A DNA stretch of 64,000 bases from Bacteroidaceae bacterium (GTDB lineage Bacteria; Bacteroidota; Bacteroidia; Bacteroidales; Bacteroidaceae), in contig JAKSLP010000009.1 of the NCBI GenBank assembly GCA_024401115.1, positions 1-64,000 of the forward strand, written 5' to 3'. Under the pieces are notes generated by a model, which was given only the letters and a program-made list of their open reading frames with translations, did no database searches and was not told where the DNA came from. Made by a program: the position numbers and the translations under genes. Shown here piece after piece: positions 34,032 through 41,889 of this stretch (positions are counted from its first letter, which is position 1; each line of letters opens with the position of its first letter).

Positions 34032-34775
34032 TTATAGCTCAAATTTTATACCCACCGTCTGGCTGCATATTTTAGGACCATACGTGGACTGAAGGACAGA
34101 AGTTGGAGCATATTTGTAGTAAATGCCTATGCCGTGAATACTGATTTCTGCACCGATGTTTACTTGAAAGCGATTTACTTTCAATCCTTTATTAAAATCC
34201 TTAAACTTCTCGTCACCCATTGTATAGCGTGTCTTTAGGGAGCTGTAGGTGATGTAACCCAATTCAGGACCTGCAGCCACAAACACATTACGGCCAATAC
34301 GCTGGTAGAACTTTACGGGAAGTGTAATTCCGAATGTCTTGATCCGGGAAAATTTGGGTGTGGCTCCCGATGGATAATCGTCGATAGTAACGGTTCCATC
34401 ATTACCCATCCGGAACATCTTTCTGCCGGTCATGCGGTAGTTGCGCCAGTTTATGCCGATACCTATGCGGAAAAGGCTGTTTTTCCCAAGGTGAGCCTTG
34501 ACACTGGAAATATTGTTCCATGCCAGTTCAAACGATTCTCCCATATTGATATCTACCTTGTCATCCGATCCTGCAGAACCCGTGAAACCCAAAGAGAATG
34601 AACTGGACAGATCAGGATTCCAATCCTCCTGCATGGAATCCGCCTTATCCTTACTCAGTGAAATGGGTAGGGTAAAGTTCCAACCACCAGGGTTCTCATC
34701 TTCTTCCATCTCTGTCTGTGCGAATGTAGGCACGGTGACGAACAGTGCAATAACTGCAAATACTATCTTTTTCAT
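34032..34775 (-). CDS. Outer-membrane beta-barrel protein
   Basis: 247 residues with a signal peptide (1-19, ending TFA-Q). The mature part has alternating strands (SSSFSLGFTGSAG, LFRIGIGINWRNYRM, VFVAAGPELGYITYSS, VNIGAEISIHGIGIYYKY) and ends in Leu after aromatic-rich strands, as barrels recognised by BAM do. It is the last gene of the sigma-factor operon and is probably its main output. Confidence 0.78.
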   Translation of the reverse strand: MKKIVFAVIALFVTVPTFAQTEMEEDENPGGWNFTLPISLSKDKADSMQEDWNPDLSSSFSLGFTGSAGSDDKVDINMGESFELAWNNISSVKAHLGKNSLFRIGIGINWRNYRMTGRKMFRMGNDGTVTIDDYPSGATPKFSRIKTFGITLPVKFYQRIGRNVFVAAGPELGYITYSSLKTRYTMGDEKFKDFNKGLKVNRFQVNIGAEISIHGIGIYYKYAPTSVLQSTYGPKICSQTVGIKFEL

Positions 34776-34781
34776 AATCCG

Positions 34782-35237
34782 TTATTTTCTTTTAAATGTA
34801 TGTTCTAATTCTGTTAATGTAGCCATTCCTTCAATATAAACCAATGTTATGGCATAGTCCTGTCCGGTTTTCTTTCCCTGAAAACAGATGTAGCGATGCT
34901 GTTTTCCCGTATCACTCAGTTGTACTATAGCATAATATAGATGGTTGTTGCGCACCTCCAACTTACAGCTTTCTGACTCTGTGAGACGGTTGTTTTCCAA
35001 ATCTTTCATGAATATCGCCTCTGCTTTCTCACGCTCAGTTTCCGATGCCGTGAACTTTATGGTTCTCAACGTGTTCAGCTTGTACTCCTTGAGAAGTTCT
35101 CCTTTTATGTAAGTCTCCTGTATCTGTTCCTTCCTGATCACCTTACCATCGAATATTTCCTTTATGGCCAAACCTTCCTGAGCCCAGGAAGAAAGAGCGA
35201 CCAGTGTGCAGAAGATGAGTAGATAAATTCTTTTCAT
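34782..35237 (-). CDS. Secreted protein of the sigma-factor operon
   Basis: 151 residues with a signal peptide (1-19). The mature region is a compact alpha/beta protein (GKVIRKEQIQETYIKGELLKEYKL, HLYYAIVQLSDTGKQHRYICF). I believe it belongs to DUF6108, which recurs with ECF sigma operons in Bacteroidales, but could not verify this. Located 3 bp after the anti-sigma gene and 6 bp before the barrel gene. Confidence 0.7.
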   Translation of the reverse strand: MKRIYLLIFCTLVALSSWAQEGLAIKEIFDGKVIRKEQIQETYIKGELLKEYKLNTLRTIKFTASETEREKAEAIFMKDLENNRLTESESCKLEVRNNHLYYAIVQLSDTGKQHRYICFQGKKTGQDYAITLVYIEGMATLTELEHTFKRK

Positions 35238-35240
35238 GGT

Positions 35241-35672
35241 TTATTCCGGATTAAATAGTTCATAAAGACTGGATTCGGTATCATCCTGACTGAATAGTTC
35301 ACTAAGCGTTTCAGTACTGTGAGATAAGGCTTGTGTTTCGTTTCCCATCTGAATGCCATTTATATACAATACGGCAAAGTTCTCTTTCTGGTAGAGGTAA
35401 TGGCTGTAGATTCCCCATCCCAACAGAACAGCAACACTTGCGGCTATTCCCCATGACAGTTTCAGGGTGAATGTATGATGTTTCTTCCGAGCTATGAGAT
35501 GGTCATAAATGGCTTCACCTAAGGCCAGTTCCCCAAGCATCTCACTGATGGCTTTCCACTCTTCGAGTGCATCGGGCTTACTTACAGCCAGAGCCAGCTG
35601 TTGCTCTTCTGCACGTGTTGTCTTACCATCCAGATACTTGTCTATCAGTTTGTTTATTTCATCGTTACTCAT
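35241..35672 (-). CDS. Probable anti-sigma factor, single-pass membrane protein
   Basis: 143 residues: a helical N-terminal cytoplasmic domain (DEINKLIDKYLDGKTTRAEEQQL), one TM (about 72-90) and a short periplasmic tail. Size, topology and its 4-bp ATGA overlap with the ECF sigma gene indicate the cognate anti-sigma factor, though the sequence is not a textbook ZAS domain. Confidence 0.75.
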   Translation of the reverse strand: MSNDEINKLIDKYLDGKTTRAEEQQLALAVSKPDALEEWKAISEMLGELALGEAIYDHLIARKKHHTFTLKLSWGIAASVAVLLGWGIYSHYLYQKENFAVLYINGIQMGNETQALSHSTETLSELFSQDDTESSLYELFNPE

Positions 35673-36178
35673 AAATTCATTCTTCTTTTCAGTTCGTTAA
35701 ACACCTTTTTTCTTGCTGCAGAAATCATGCTCTGTACACTGGCTTTCGGTATGCCTGTCTGTCGAGAAATCTCTTCGGTTTCCAGTCCTTCCATTTGTCT
35801 CATTTCAAAAAGAGTCCGCTCTCGCGGGTTCAGCATACCTATGGCTTTCTGGAGCGCCACATTCTCCTCCTTTCTCTCCATCTCCTCTTGTGGCGAGGGC
35901 GATAGGAGGGGTGGAATGTTTATCAAACTGCTTTCGTCTGAATACGTCATTAGCATCTGTTTTCGCTTCAGGTTCACGCAACTGTTTTTAGCGACCCGAA
36001 TGGCAAGTGCTTCAATGTTCCGGTTCTCGTCAATCCTTTCACAATAGCGCCAGAGTGAGATAAGCGTCTCCTGGGCTGCATCCTCAGCGTCATCTGTGTT
36101 GCCGAAGAAGTTCAGCCCCACCTGCATGATCTTGGGACGAAGTTCCTGTATCCATTTCTGAAACGTTTCTTTTTCCAT
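35669..36178 (-). CDS. ECF-type sigma-70 factor
   Basis: 169 residues from ATG 36178; a TTG at 36220 lies in the -7 box and is rejected. Region 2 is FFGNTDDAEDAAQETLISLWRY, and region 4 is MLNPRERTLFEMRQMEGLETEEISRQTGIPKASVQSMISAARKKV. It directs RNA polymerase to envelope-response promoters. Operon order is sigma, anti-sigma, secreted protein, outer-membrane barrel. Confidence 0.9.
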   Translation of the reverse strand: MEKETFQKWIQELRPKIMQVGLNFFGNTDDAEDAAQETLISLWRYCERIDENRNIEALAIRVAKNSCVNLKRKQMLMTYSDESSLINIPPLLSPSPQEEMERKEENVALQKAIGMLNPRERTLFEMRQMEGLETEEISRQTGIPKASVQSMISAARKKVFNELKRRMNL

Positions 36179-36215
36179 TCTGGCTATCTGTTGTGGCTCT
36201 TTACTCTTAATACGC

Positions 36216-36225
36216 AGCAAAGGTA
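36216..36225 (-). promoter_or_regulatory. -7 box of the sigma-factor operon
   Basis: TACCTTTGCT on the minus strand, 37 bp before the ATG at 36178. Confidence 0.6.
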
Positions 36226-36414
36226 GAAAACTTAAGTTGGAAATGTGATTTTTTATAGATCACTTTACATCATTGCCAAAATAATGTCAATATTTCATAC
36301 ATTTGCCATTTACTTGTGCGAATAGAATTATTTCCTTTCGCTGGAATATACAAAAAACTCCCATCTGAATAGTATTTTTCTCCCACCATGTGCCTGTAAT
36401 TAAAAAATCATTTG

Positions 36415-36424
36415 TATTTTTGTA
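36415..36424 (+). promoter_or_regulatory. -7 box of the PRTase-permease operon
   Basis: TATTTTTGTA; leader of about 50 nt before ATG 36478. The TTG at 36412 that opens the longer reading frame is upstream of this box. Confidence 0.55.
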
Positions 36425-36477
36425 CAATTTTGTTCGGCCTTAGAAAAGCCGGAGAGAAAGACACAACCTATCAAAGA

Positions 36478-37560
36478 ATGAATTCAATGCAAAAACCTAA
36501 GTTGACCAAAGTGTGCGGTGTGGATTCCACCGGCATTTATACGCTTGACAATGTAGGAACCGCCAACCGGTATTACGTTGTCAGTTCACCGGAATCCCTG
36601 GAACTGATTGTAAAACCCGAGACCGTTGGCTACACCTGCCAGCAATGTCTTCTGCCTTCTACTAAGGCATTTATGCAGTACCTTACTGAGCGCGAGGAGA
36701 TTAGTAATCCTCATATCTTCAACATCCTTCGTGGCGGACTCAACTTCCCGCTGGAGGAGGCCTGCTACAATATCGGCATGAAGGTATGCAACACCGATTT
36801 CGTGACCTGCGAGCGTGTGATCAAGAATGGCGTCATCACCGGTCTGGACATCCGTTACGAGAAGATCATTGCCGAAAAGGGCGTGACCATGCTGATTGGT
36901 GACATCATCGCCTCGGGCGAGACACTGATGGAGTGCATCCCGCTCATCGCCAAACGCTACAGGGATTTGGGTGGAAGCATCCGAAAGTTTGTGTTCTTCA
37001 CCATCGGAGGCACCAAGGCTGTCAGGCTGATGGAGAAACTTACCGTGGAACTGAAGCAGATCTGGCCTGATTTTGAGGGTTTCCACTGTATCTTCTACGA
37101 GGGAATGTTCACTGTCTATGAGGACAAGGGTGTGACAGGGGTCAACACACCGGATATTGATTTCGGGTGGAAAGGCGGCATTGTGGCACCGGAGATGCGC
37201 CACTGCGTGATGGAAACACCTCTTGCTCTGCTGGAGAAATGCGTGATATACGATGGTGGTGCCCGTCGCTATGAAATCCGCAACCATATCGAGGAGGTGT
37301 GCGATTACTGGAAGGAACTGATGGGCATTGCGGATAATGTGGATTTCAAGGCCTTTGTGGAGGAGAAGATGGGATATGAGTTCGGTATCAGCTATTCCGA
37401 TTGGTTGGATACAACCTGTCTGGAGGATACGGAAAGCAACCGTGAATTGTGGCAGAAGGAGCAGAGCCAGATGAACGGCCTGTTGCAGCAATACCAGCTG
37501 AAAGACATCTGCAGCCGTAGACTTCAGGAATTTACACAGACCATGTCCATTTACAAATAA
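36478..37560 (+). CDS. Phosphoribosyltransferase-like protein, unusual type
   Basis: 360 residues. The core carries a PRPP-binding-type motif, MLIGDIIASGETL (Asp142 region), matching the type I PRTase hydrophobic-acidic-acidic-like loop, preceded by ILRGGLNFPLE which resembles a PRTase flexible region. It is much longer than base PRTases (about 200 residues) and has N-terminal (CQQC) and C-terminal extensions I do not recognise. A cytosine permease gene follows after 19 bp, so I infer salvage of an imported nucleobase. The ATG at 36487 is a second possible start. Confidence 0.65.
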   Translation: MNSMQKPKLTKVCGVDSTGIYTLDNVGTANRYYVVSSPESLELIVKPETVGYTCQQCLLPSTKAFMQYLTEREEISNPHIFNILRGGLNFPLEEACYNIGMKVCNTDFVTCERVIKNGVITGLDIRYEKIIAEKGVTMLIGDIIASGETLMECIPLIAKRYRDLGGSIRKFVFFTIGGTKAVRLMEKLTVELKQIWPDFEGFHCIFYEGMFTVYEDKGVTGVNTPDIDFGWKGGIVAPEMRHCVMETPLALLEKCVIYDGGARRYEIRNHIEEVCDYWKELMGIADNVDFKAFVEEKMGYEFGISYSDWLDTTCLEDTESNRELWQKEQSQMNGLLQQYQLKDICSRRLQEFTQTMSIYK

Positions 37561-37579
37561 CCTATTAATTTACAGCCGT

Positions 37580-38815
37580 ATGAGTACAGATGCTGATTAC
37601 ACTCTCCAGCCCGTTCCCAAAGACAAACGCAAGGGACTGCTTTCCATGTTCATGATTATGTTGGGTTTCACCTTTTTCTCTGCCAGCATGTGGACAGGAC
37701 AGAAGCTGGCAGAAGGAATGGACCTTAACGGATTTCTCTGGGCATTGCTCCTTGGAGGATTGATCCTGAGTGCCTACACAGGTGCATTAGGTTATATCGG
37801 AGCCAATAGTGGAATGACGCTGGATATGCTGTCCCGTCGCAGTTTCGGCCAGAAAGGCAGTTGGCTGCCCAGTGCGATGATTGCCTTCACACAGATCGGA
37901 TGGTTTGGTGTGGGTATTGCCATGTTTGCCATACCCGTTGTGACACAGATACTTCATCTTGAAGCCACCCCCGACAGCATGCCTTGGGAAGGCTATGCCA
38001 TTGTGGGATTGGCAGGATTACTCATGACCGCCACCGCCTATTTCGGCATCAAGAGTCTGGCCATTATCAGCTACATTGCCGTACCCAGTGTGGCTATCCT
38101 GGGAACTGTAGCCATGGTGATGGCCGTTCAACAAGGAGAGGGTTCTCTGGCCAGTCGGTTTGCCATAGGAACAAAGGATATGACCTTGTTCTCGGGCATC
38201 GGATTGGTCATCGGTAGTTTTGTCTCGGGAGGAACATCAACACCCAACTTCACCCGCTTTGCCGGCAGCAAATGGGCAGGTCTTTGGGTGACTGTCGTAG
38301 CCTTCCTTTTGGGCAACAGCCTGATGTTTTTCTTTGGAGCCATCAGCAGCATCTATGTGGGTGGTAACGACATCTTTGAGGTGATGATCAATCTGGGATT
38401 GTTCTATGCAGCCCTTATCGTTCTGGGCCTAAACATCTGGACAACAAACGATAACGCCATATACACCTCCGGATTAGGACTCTCCAACATTTTCGGTTTG
38501 CCCAAGCGAATCATGGTATTGGTTGCCGGAGGTATCGGAACCCTTTTGGCCGTATGGCTCTATTGGAACTTCTGCGATTGGCTCAACATCCTGAACTGCA
38601 CACTGCCTCCATTGGGTGCCATTCTTATTCTTGACTACTTCCTGGGCAAACGTGAAAGAAAGACCGTTCAGGTGAACTGGTGCTGTGTGATAGGAGTGAT
38701 TGCCGGTGCCATCATAGCCAACATTGTTTCATGGGGCATTGCCAGCATCAACGGAATGGCTGTGGCCGCCCTTTGCTATCTGGCAGATCAGTTGATTTTC
38801 AATAAAACAAAATAA
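37580..38815 (+). CDS. Cytosine/purine permease (CodB-like, NCS1 family)
   Basis: 411 residues, about 12 TM helices. Signatures: TFFSASMWTGQKLAEG, the substrate-site segment FTQIGWFGVGIAMFA and STPNFTRFAGSKW. CodB imports cytosine with Na+ or H+. There is no cytosine deaminase next to it; instead it pairs with the PRTase-like gene. Same operon, 19 bp spacing. Confidence 0.9.
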   Translation: MSTDADYTLQPVPKDKRKGLLSMFMIMLGFTFFSASMWTGQKLAEGMDLNGFLWALLLGGLILSAYTGALGYIGANSGMTLDMLSRRSFGQKGSWLPSAMIAFTQIGWFGVGIAMFAIPVVTQILHLEATPDSMPWEGYAIVGLAGLLMTATAYFGIKSLAIISYIAVPSVAILGTVAMVMAVQQGEGSLASRFAIGTKDMTLFSGIGLVIGSFVSGGTSTPNFTRFAGSKWAGLWVTVVAFLLGNSLMFFFGAISSIYVGGNDIFEVMINLGLFYAALIVLGLNIWTTNDNAIYTSGLGLSNIFGLPKRIMVLVAGGIGTLLAVWLYWNFCDWLNILNCTLPPLGAILILDYFLGKRERKTVQVNWCCVIGVIAGAIIANIVSWGIASINGMAVAALCYLADQLIFNKTK

Positions 38816-38832
38816 TACCCTTCCCATTGTCA

Positions 38833-38955
38833 TTCTGAGCGATAGCGAAGAATCTTACTAAACCGAATGGCAATACTAGCCAAGAAAGATCCATTGCCTA
38901 CCTCGGCTTCGCCTCCCACGGCGACCGTTGGTTCGTTTCACTCAGGATGACAAAA
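38833..38955. repeat. Dispersed repeat with inverted ends, copy 1
   Basis: Begins TTGTCATTCTGAGCGATAGC and ends CTCAGGATGACAA, i.e. terminal inverted repeats GTCATTCTGAG/CTCAGGATGAC with AGCGAAGAATC and GGCTTCGCC-type inner pieces. A second copy is at 62862-62965. Such elements occur between genes in many Bacteroidota and other genomes. Fills the gap after the permease and could act as a hairpin at the operon end. Confidence 0.7.
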
Positions 38956-38990
38956 AGAGGAGGATGATACAGGACCCAGGTTAATCACCT

Positions 38991-39266
38991 TTATCGAAAG
39001 ACTACATTCATGCGGTCAACCTCAATCTTTTCCCATACATGTTCCTGTACGTAGATCTCACCGGCCAGATATTCATCTACCTGTTCACGGTTCTCATACT
39101 CCATGATGAGCACTGAGCCTTTCAACTTACCCTCGTCATCCAGTATACCACCTGCACAGATGACATGTTCTCTAATCTTCTCTATGCCTTCCAAGTGACG
39201 GGGACGAACCTCCATTCTCTTGGCTAGCATTCCTTCGCCGTCATAGGCTTTAATTACGAATTGCAT
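38991..39266 (-). CDS. YciI-like protein
   Basis: 91 residues of the YciI/YCII fold (ferredoxin-like): MQFVIKAYDGEGMLAKRMEVRPRHLEG with the conserved His, and ILDDEGKLKGSVLIMEYENREQVDEYLAGEIYVQ. Function of the family is unclear (dehydrochlorinase-like or accessory). It follows the HxlR gene on the same strand after an 85-bp gap and is probably cotranscribed with it. Confidence 0.88.
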   Translation of the reverse strand: MQFVIKAYDGEGMLAKRMEVRPRHLEGIEKIREHVICAGGILDDEGKLKGSVLIMEYENREQVDEYLAGEIYVQEHVWEKIEVDRMNVVFR

Positions 39267-39351
39267 ATCTTGTTGTTTTTATTCTATTTAGTCTTTTTGA
39301 TTATTATTGCTGAATTACCAGCAACCATCGTGTCTGATTTTGTTCAGATGC

Positions 39352-39801
39352 TCATACATTCTTAATCATCTTTGCTGGCACAGCACTGGCATTTCGGTTC
39401 TTTTTGTTGTACTTAGCCCGATGCTCGATTACATGTTCAAAGTGCTCGATGGCCCAACCCGTCAAAGCCTGCAGGTGGGGAACAAGCGAAAGGCTGGTTT
39501 CGGTAAGCGAGTACTCCACCTTTGGAGGCACTACCGGATACACCTTGCGCGAGATAAGGTCATCGGCCTCCAGGGTGCGCAGGCAGGACGAGAGCACGCG
39601 TGAGGAGATGTCGGGAATGCTCTTTTCCAGCTCACTGAAACGGAGTGGTTCTGCACTGGCATTCAGCACATACAGGATGAGCAGTGACCACTTGTCGCCA
39701 AATCGGGTAATGATGTTCCGGAACGGACAGGTGGGGTAGTCGGGAGCCAGAATGCCGTTGGCGGGCATCTGGGTCTTTGGGGTTTTAGAATTATTTTTCA
39801 T
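39352..39801 (-). CDS. HxlR-family transcriptional regulator
   Basis: 149 residues from ATG 39801 (a TTG at 39855 is possible but unneeded). CPFRNIITRFGDKWSLLILYVL is the HxlR N-terminal signature with the redox-candidate Cys, followed by the winged helix (RFSELEKSIPDISSRVLSSCLRTLEADDLI). HxlR/YodB-type proteins sense thiol-reactive electrophiles or aldehydes. It is divergent from the ACGX peptide operon and likely binds the dyad at 39924-39946. Confidence 0.92.
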   Translation of the reverse strand: MKNNSKTPKTQMPANGILAPDYPTCPFRNIITRFGDKWSLLILYVLNASAEPLRFSELEKSIPDISSRVLSSCLRTLEADDLISRKVYPVVPPKVEYSLTETSLSLVPHLQALTGWAIEHFEHVIEHRAKYNKKNRNASAVPAKMIKNV

Positions 39802-39885
39802 CTTTTCTAAACTTTTTTCACCGTATAACTTCCTGATAATTCCAATTCCGACCAAAAGGTAAGTAAGTGAGTAATTTATCCCCTC

Positions 39886-39984
39886 TTGTAAGGAACTGAA
39901 ACATACACTAACTTTGCACTTGCAAAATGAAAGTATCTTTCACTTTAAAACAGTGCAAAGGTAGTTAAATTTTGCAACGAACAA
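39886..39984. promoter_or_regulatory. Face-to-face promoters with an intervening dyad
   Basis: Plus strand: TTG 39886-39888, 20 bp, TAACTTTGCA 39909-39918, toward the ACGX gene. Minus strand: TTG 39984-39982, 18 bp, TACCTTTGCA 39963-39954, toward hxlR. The two point at each other, so the transcripts overlap near 39925-39946. That interval holds an imperfect dyad: TGAAAG-TAT-CTTTCA (39928-39942), extended to 10-bp arms with one mismatch. This is a good HxlR operator candidate that would block both starts. Confidence 0.65.
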
Positions 39985-40010
39985 AATACTAACCTCTAAA
40001 AATTTAAACG

Positions 40011-40223
40011 ATGAAACGTTCAAGTGAATTCATTTTCGGTCATAGCGCACAGGCTATTCTGCGTGCTGAGGTAGAGGCTCCTGCTGCTTGTGGTGCAGCA
40101 TGTGGAACTGTTGACAAACCTGCAGAGGAAAAACCTGCAGCTTGCGGTACAGCTTGTGGTACAGGCGATAAGGAGGAGAAACCTGCAGCTTGCGGTACAG
40201 CATGCGGTGCTGGTGAGAAGTAA
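40011..40223 (+). CDS. ACGX-repeat peptide precursor (predicted RiPP)
   Basis: 70 residues: a leader of about 23 residues without cysteine, then three repeats each starting PAACG. Cysteines are at 27, 31, 45, 49, 61 and 65, always as Cys-x3-Cys pairs in ACGX-ACGX units, separated by charged linkers (DKPAEEK, GDKEEK). It corresponds to the ACGX-repeat peptide class predicted by Haft and colleagues from radical SAM neighbourhoods. The maturase gene starts 20 bp downstream. No double-Gly leader motif or dedicated exporter is seen. The near-identical DNA repeats suggest expansion by slippage. Confidence 0.88.
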   Translation: MKRSSEFIFGHSAQAILRAEVEAPAACGAACGTVDKPAEEKPAACGTACGTGDKEEKPAACGTACGAGEK

Positions 40224-40243
40224 TCAACACCAAAAACTGAGGA

Positions 40244-41296
40244 ATGGAATACTTTGCTTTTCAGTGGCACATTACCGATGCCTGTGACCAGCGGTGTGAG
40301 CACTGCTATATATTCAGTGAGGGACACCCAAAACTGATAGAGATGCCTTGGGAACGACTGATGGCCGTTCTGGACACTTGCAGAAAGATGTGCGAGCGCA
40401 TGAACCGCCTGCCATATTTCTATATCACCGGAGGCGACCCTATTCTTCATAGCCGGTTCTGGGATTTGCTGGAGGTGCTGCACGGGCAGGGTATTCCATT
40501 CACCCTGATGGGGAATCCTTTTCATCTCACTCCCGAAGTATGCCAGCGGTTGAAGTCATTAGGTTGCCGTAAATACCAGTTGAGCATTGACGGGTTGCGT
40601 GAGACACATGACATGATTCGTAAGCCGGGGTCGTTCGACGCTACACTGAATGCCATCCGACAGATCCGTGAGGCGGACATTCACTGTGCGGTAATGACTA
40701 CCGTGAGCGGAACGAATATTCATGAGATCCCGGAGATCGTGGATCTGGTGGTGCAGCATCAGGTGGATATCTTCGCTTTCGGTCGTTATTGCCCCACATC
40801 GATGGAAAAGGCCATCAGTGAACGTACGCACATAGAACCAAAGGATTATCGCGCCTTACTGGAAATCTTGTGGGAACGCTATGAGCGCTATAAGGACACC
40901 AACACCACATTCAACCTTAAGGATCACCTCTGGACATTGTTCCTGTATGAGAAAGGCCTCTTCAAGATTCCCGATGGTTTGGAGGAAGATGTGGTTTATG
41001 ACGGGTGCAACTGTGCCAACTGTCACGTTACCATCCTGCCAACAGGTCAGGTGATGGCTTGCCGTCGTTTCGATTCTCCTGTTGGGCGTCTGTTTGATAA
41101 CGGTACCGCTGAGGTGGTGACTCCTTTGTACGACATATTTACCGGAGAAAAATATAATGTATATCGTCAGCACGAGAAGATGGAGAAGTGCAGCAAGTGC
41201 GAGCTGTTGCGTTTCTGCCGTGGTTGTCCTGCCGTGGCATACGGCTACCATCATTCCTTCTTTGCTGCTGACCCTCAATGCTGGAAAGAAGTATGA
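40244..41296 (+). CDS. Radical SAM/SPASM peptide maturase, ACGX system
   Basis: 350 residues. The N-terminal radical SAM [4Fe-4S] motif is Cys14-x3-Cys18-x2-Cys21 (DACDQRCEHCY), followed by GGDP and the LSIDGL strand. The C-terminal SPASM region has Cys255, Cys257 and Cys260 (CNCANC), a further Cys in QVMACRRFD, and CSKC...CRGCP, enough for auxiliary Fe-S clusters. Adjacent to a Cys-repeat peptide, it most likely installs thioether or related crosslinks on the ACGX units. The last bases overlap the nitroreductase start (ATGA). Confidence 0.9.
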   Translation: MEYFAFQWHITDACDQRCEHCYIFSEGHPKLIEMPWERLMAVLDTCRKMCERMNRLPYFYITGGDPILHSRFWDLLEVLHGQGIPFTLMGNPFHLTPEVCQRLKSLGCRKYQLSIDGLRETHDMIRKPGSFDATLNAIRQIREADIHCAVMTTVSGTNIHEIPEIVDLVVQHQVDIFAFGRYCPTSMEKAISERTHIEPKDYRALLEILWERYERYKDTNTTFNLKDHLWTLFLYEKGLFKIPDGLEEDVVYDGCNCANCHVTILPTGQVMACRRFDSPVGRLFDNGTAEVVTPLYDIFTGEKYNVYRQHEKMEKCSKCELLRFCRGCPAVAYGYHHSFFAADPQCWKEV

Positions 41297-41871
41297 ACCT
41301 GCTGGAATTGATAAAATACCGCCGCTCTATCCGTAAATATACCGAAGAGCCGATTTCCCGTGAATGTCTGGAACAGATTATCGAGGCAGGTATTCATGCC
41401 CCCAATGCCGGTGGCGGCCAGCGCTCGATGGTGGTGGGCATACGTGATGCCCGTTTGGTGGAAAAGATAGGCCGGTTGAATGTGGCATGCATGGATCGCA
41501 GCCGTTTGGCAGGTCGTTTTGTCAGTGCCGAGCAACCCTCCATCATCGATGATCCGAGCATCATGAGCGGTTTCTATGGTGCTCCCTGTGTGGCTGTCAT
41601 CTTCTCACAGAAGAATTTCTATTATGCCGTTCCCGATGCCTACTGCATAGCCACCAACATGGTGCTGATGGCCACGGAACTGGGATTGGGCAGTTGCATT
41701 GTGGCCCGTGGCGAGCAGACCTTTGACAATGCCGAGGGTGAGCGCCTGCTTAGCGAGTGGAACATTCCTGAAGATATGGTGGCCCGTTGCTTTGTCACCT
41801 TAGGCTATCCCCTTGGCGAGTACCCCAAGCCCAAACCACGTAAGGATAGCCGTACCTTGATTATTGACTAA
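41293..41871 (+). CDS. Nitroreductase-family flavoprotein in the ACGX operon
   Basis: 192 residues from ATG 41293, which overlaps the maturase TGA (ATGA); an ATG at 41278 would add five residues. MNLLELIKYRRSIRKYTEEPI is the FMN-binding N terminus of the family, with AGIHAPNAGG and a C-terminal TLGYPLGEYPKPKPRK. Members reduce nitro compounds or quinones, or act as peptide dehydrogenases in some RiPP pathways. The overlap with the maturase suggests it supplies reduction or a second peptide modification. Confidence 0.9.
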   Translation: MNLLELIKYRRSIRKYTEEPISRECLEQIIEAGIHAPNAGGGQRSMVVGIRDARLVEKIGRLNVACMDRSRLAGRFVSAEQPSIIDDPSIMSGFYGAPCVAVIFSQKNFYYAVPDAYCIATNMVLMATELGLGSCIVARGEQTFDNAEGERLLSEWNIPEDMVARCFVTLGYPLGEYPKPKPRKDSRTLIID

Positions 41872-41889
41872 AATATCTATCAAAAAAAC

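Noticed and set aside
38833..38955. Possible insertion sequence
   Set aside because: Too short and no transposase; treated as a dispersed non-coding repeat.
40011..40223. ACGX repeats as a simple low-complexity or slippage artefact
   Set aside because: Cys spacing is exact and a radical SAM/SPASM gene follows directly, which is the expected partner for such peptides.
39981..40525. Long minus-strand reading frame opposite the ACGX peptide
   Set aside because: It mirrors the GC-rich repeat codons and has no promoter; the plus-strand peptide has promoter and operon context.
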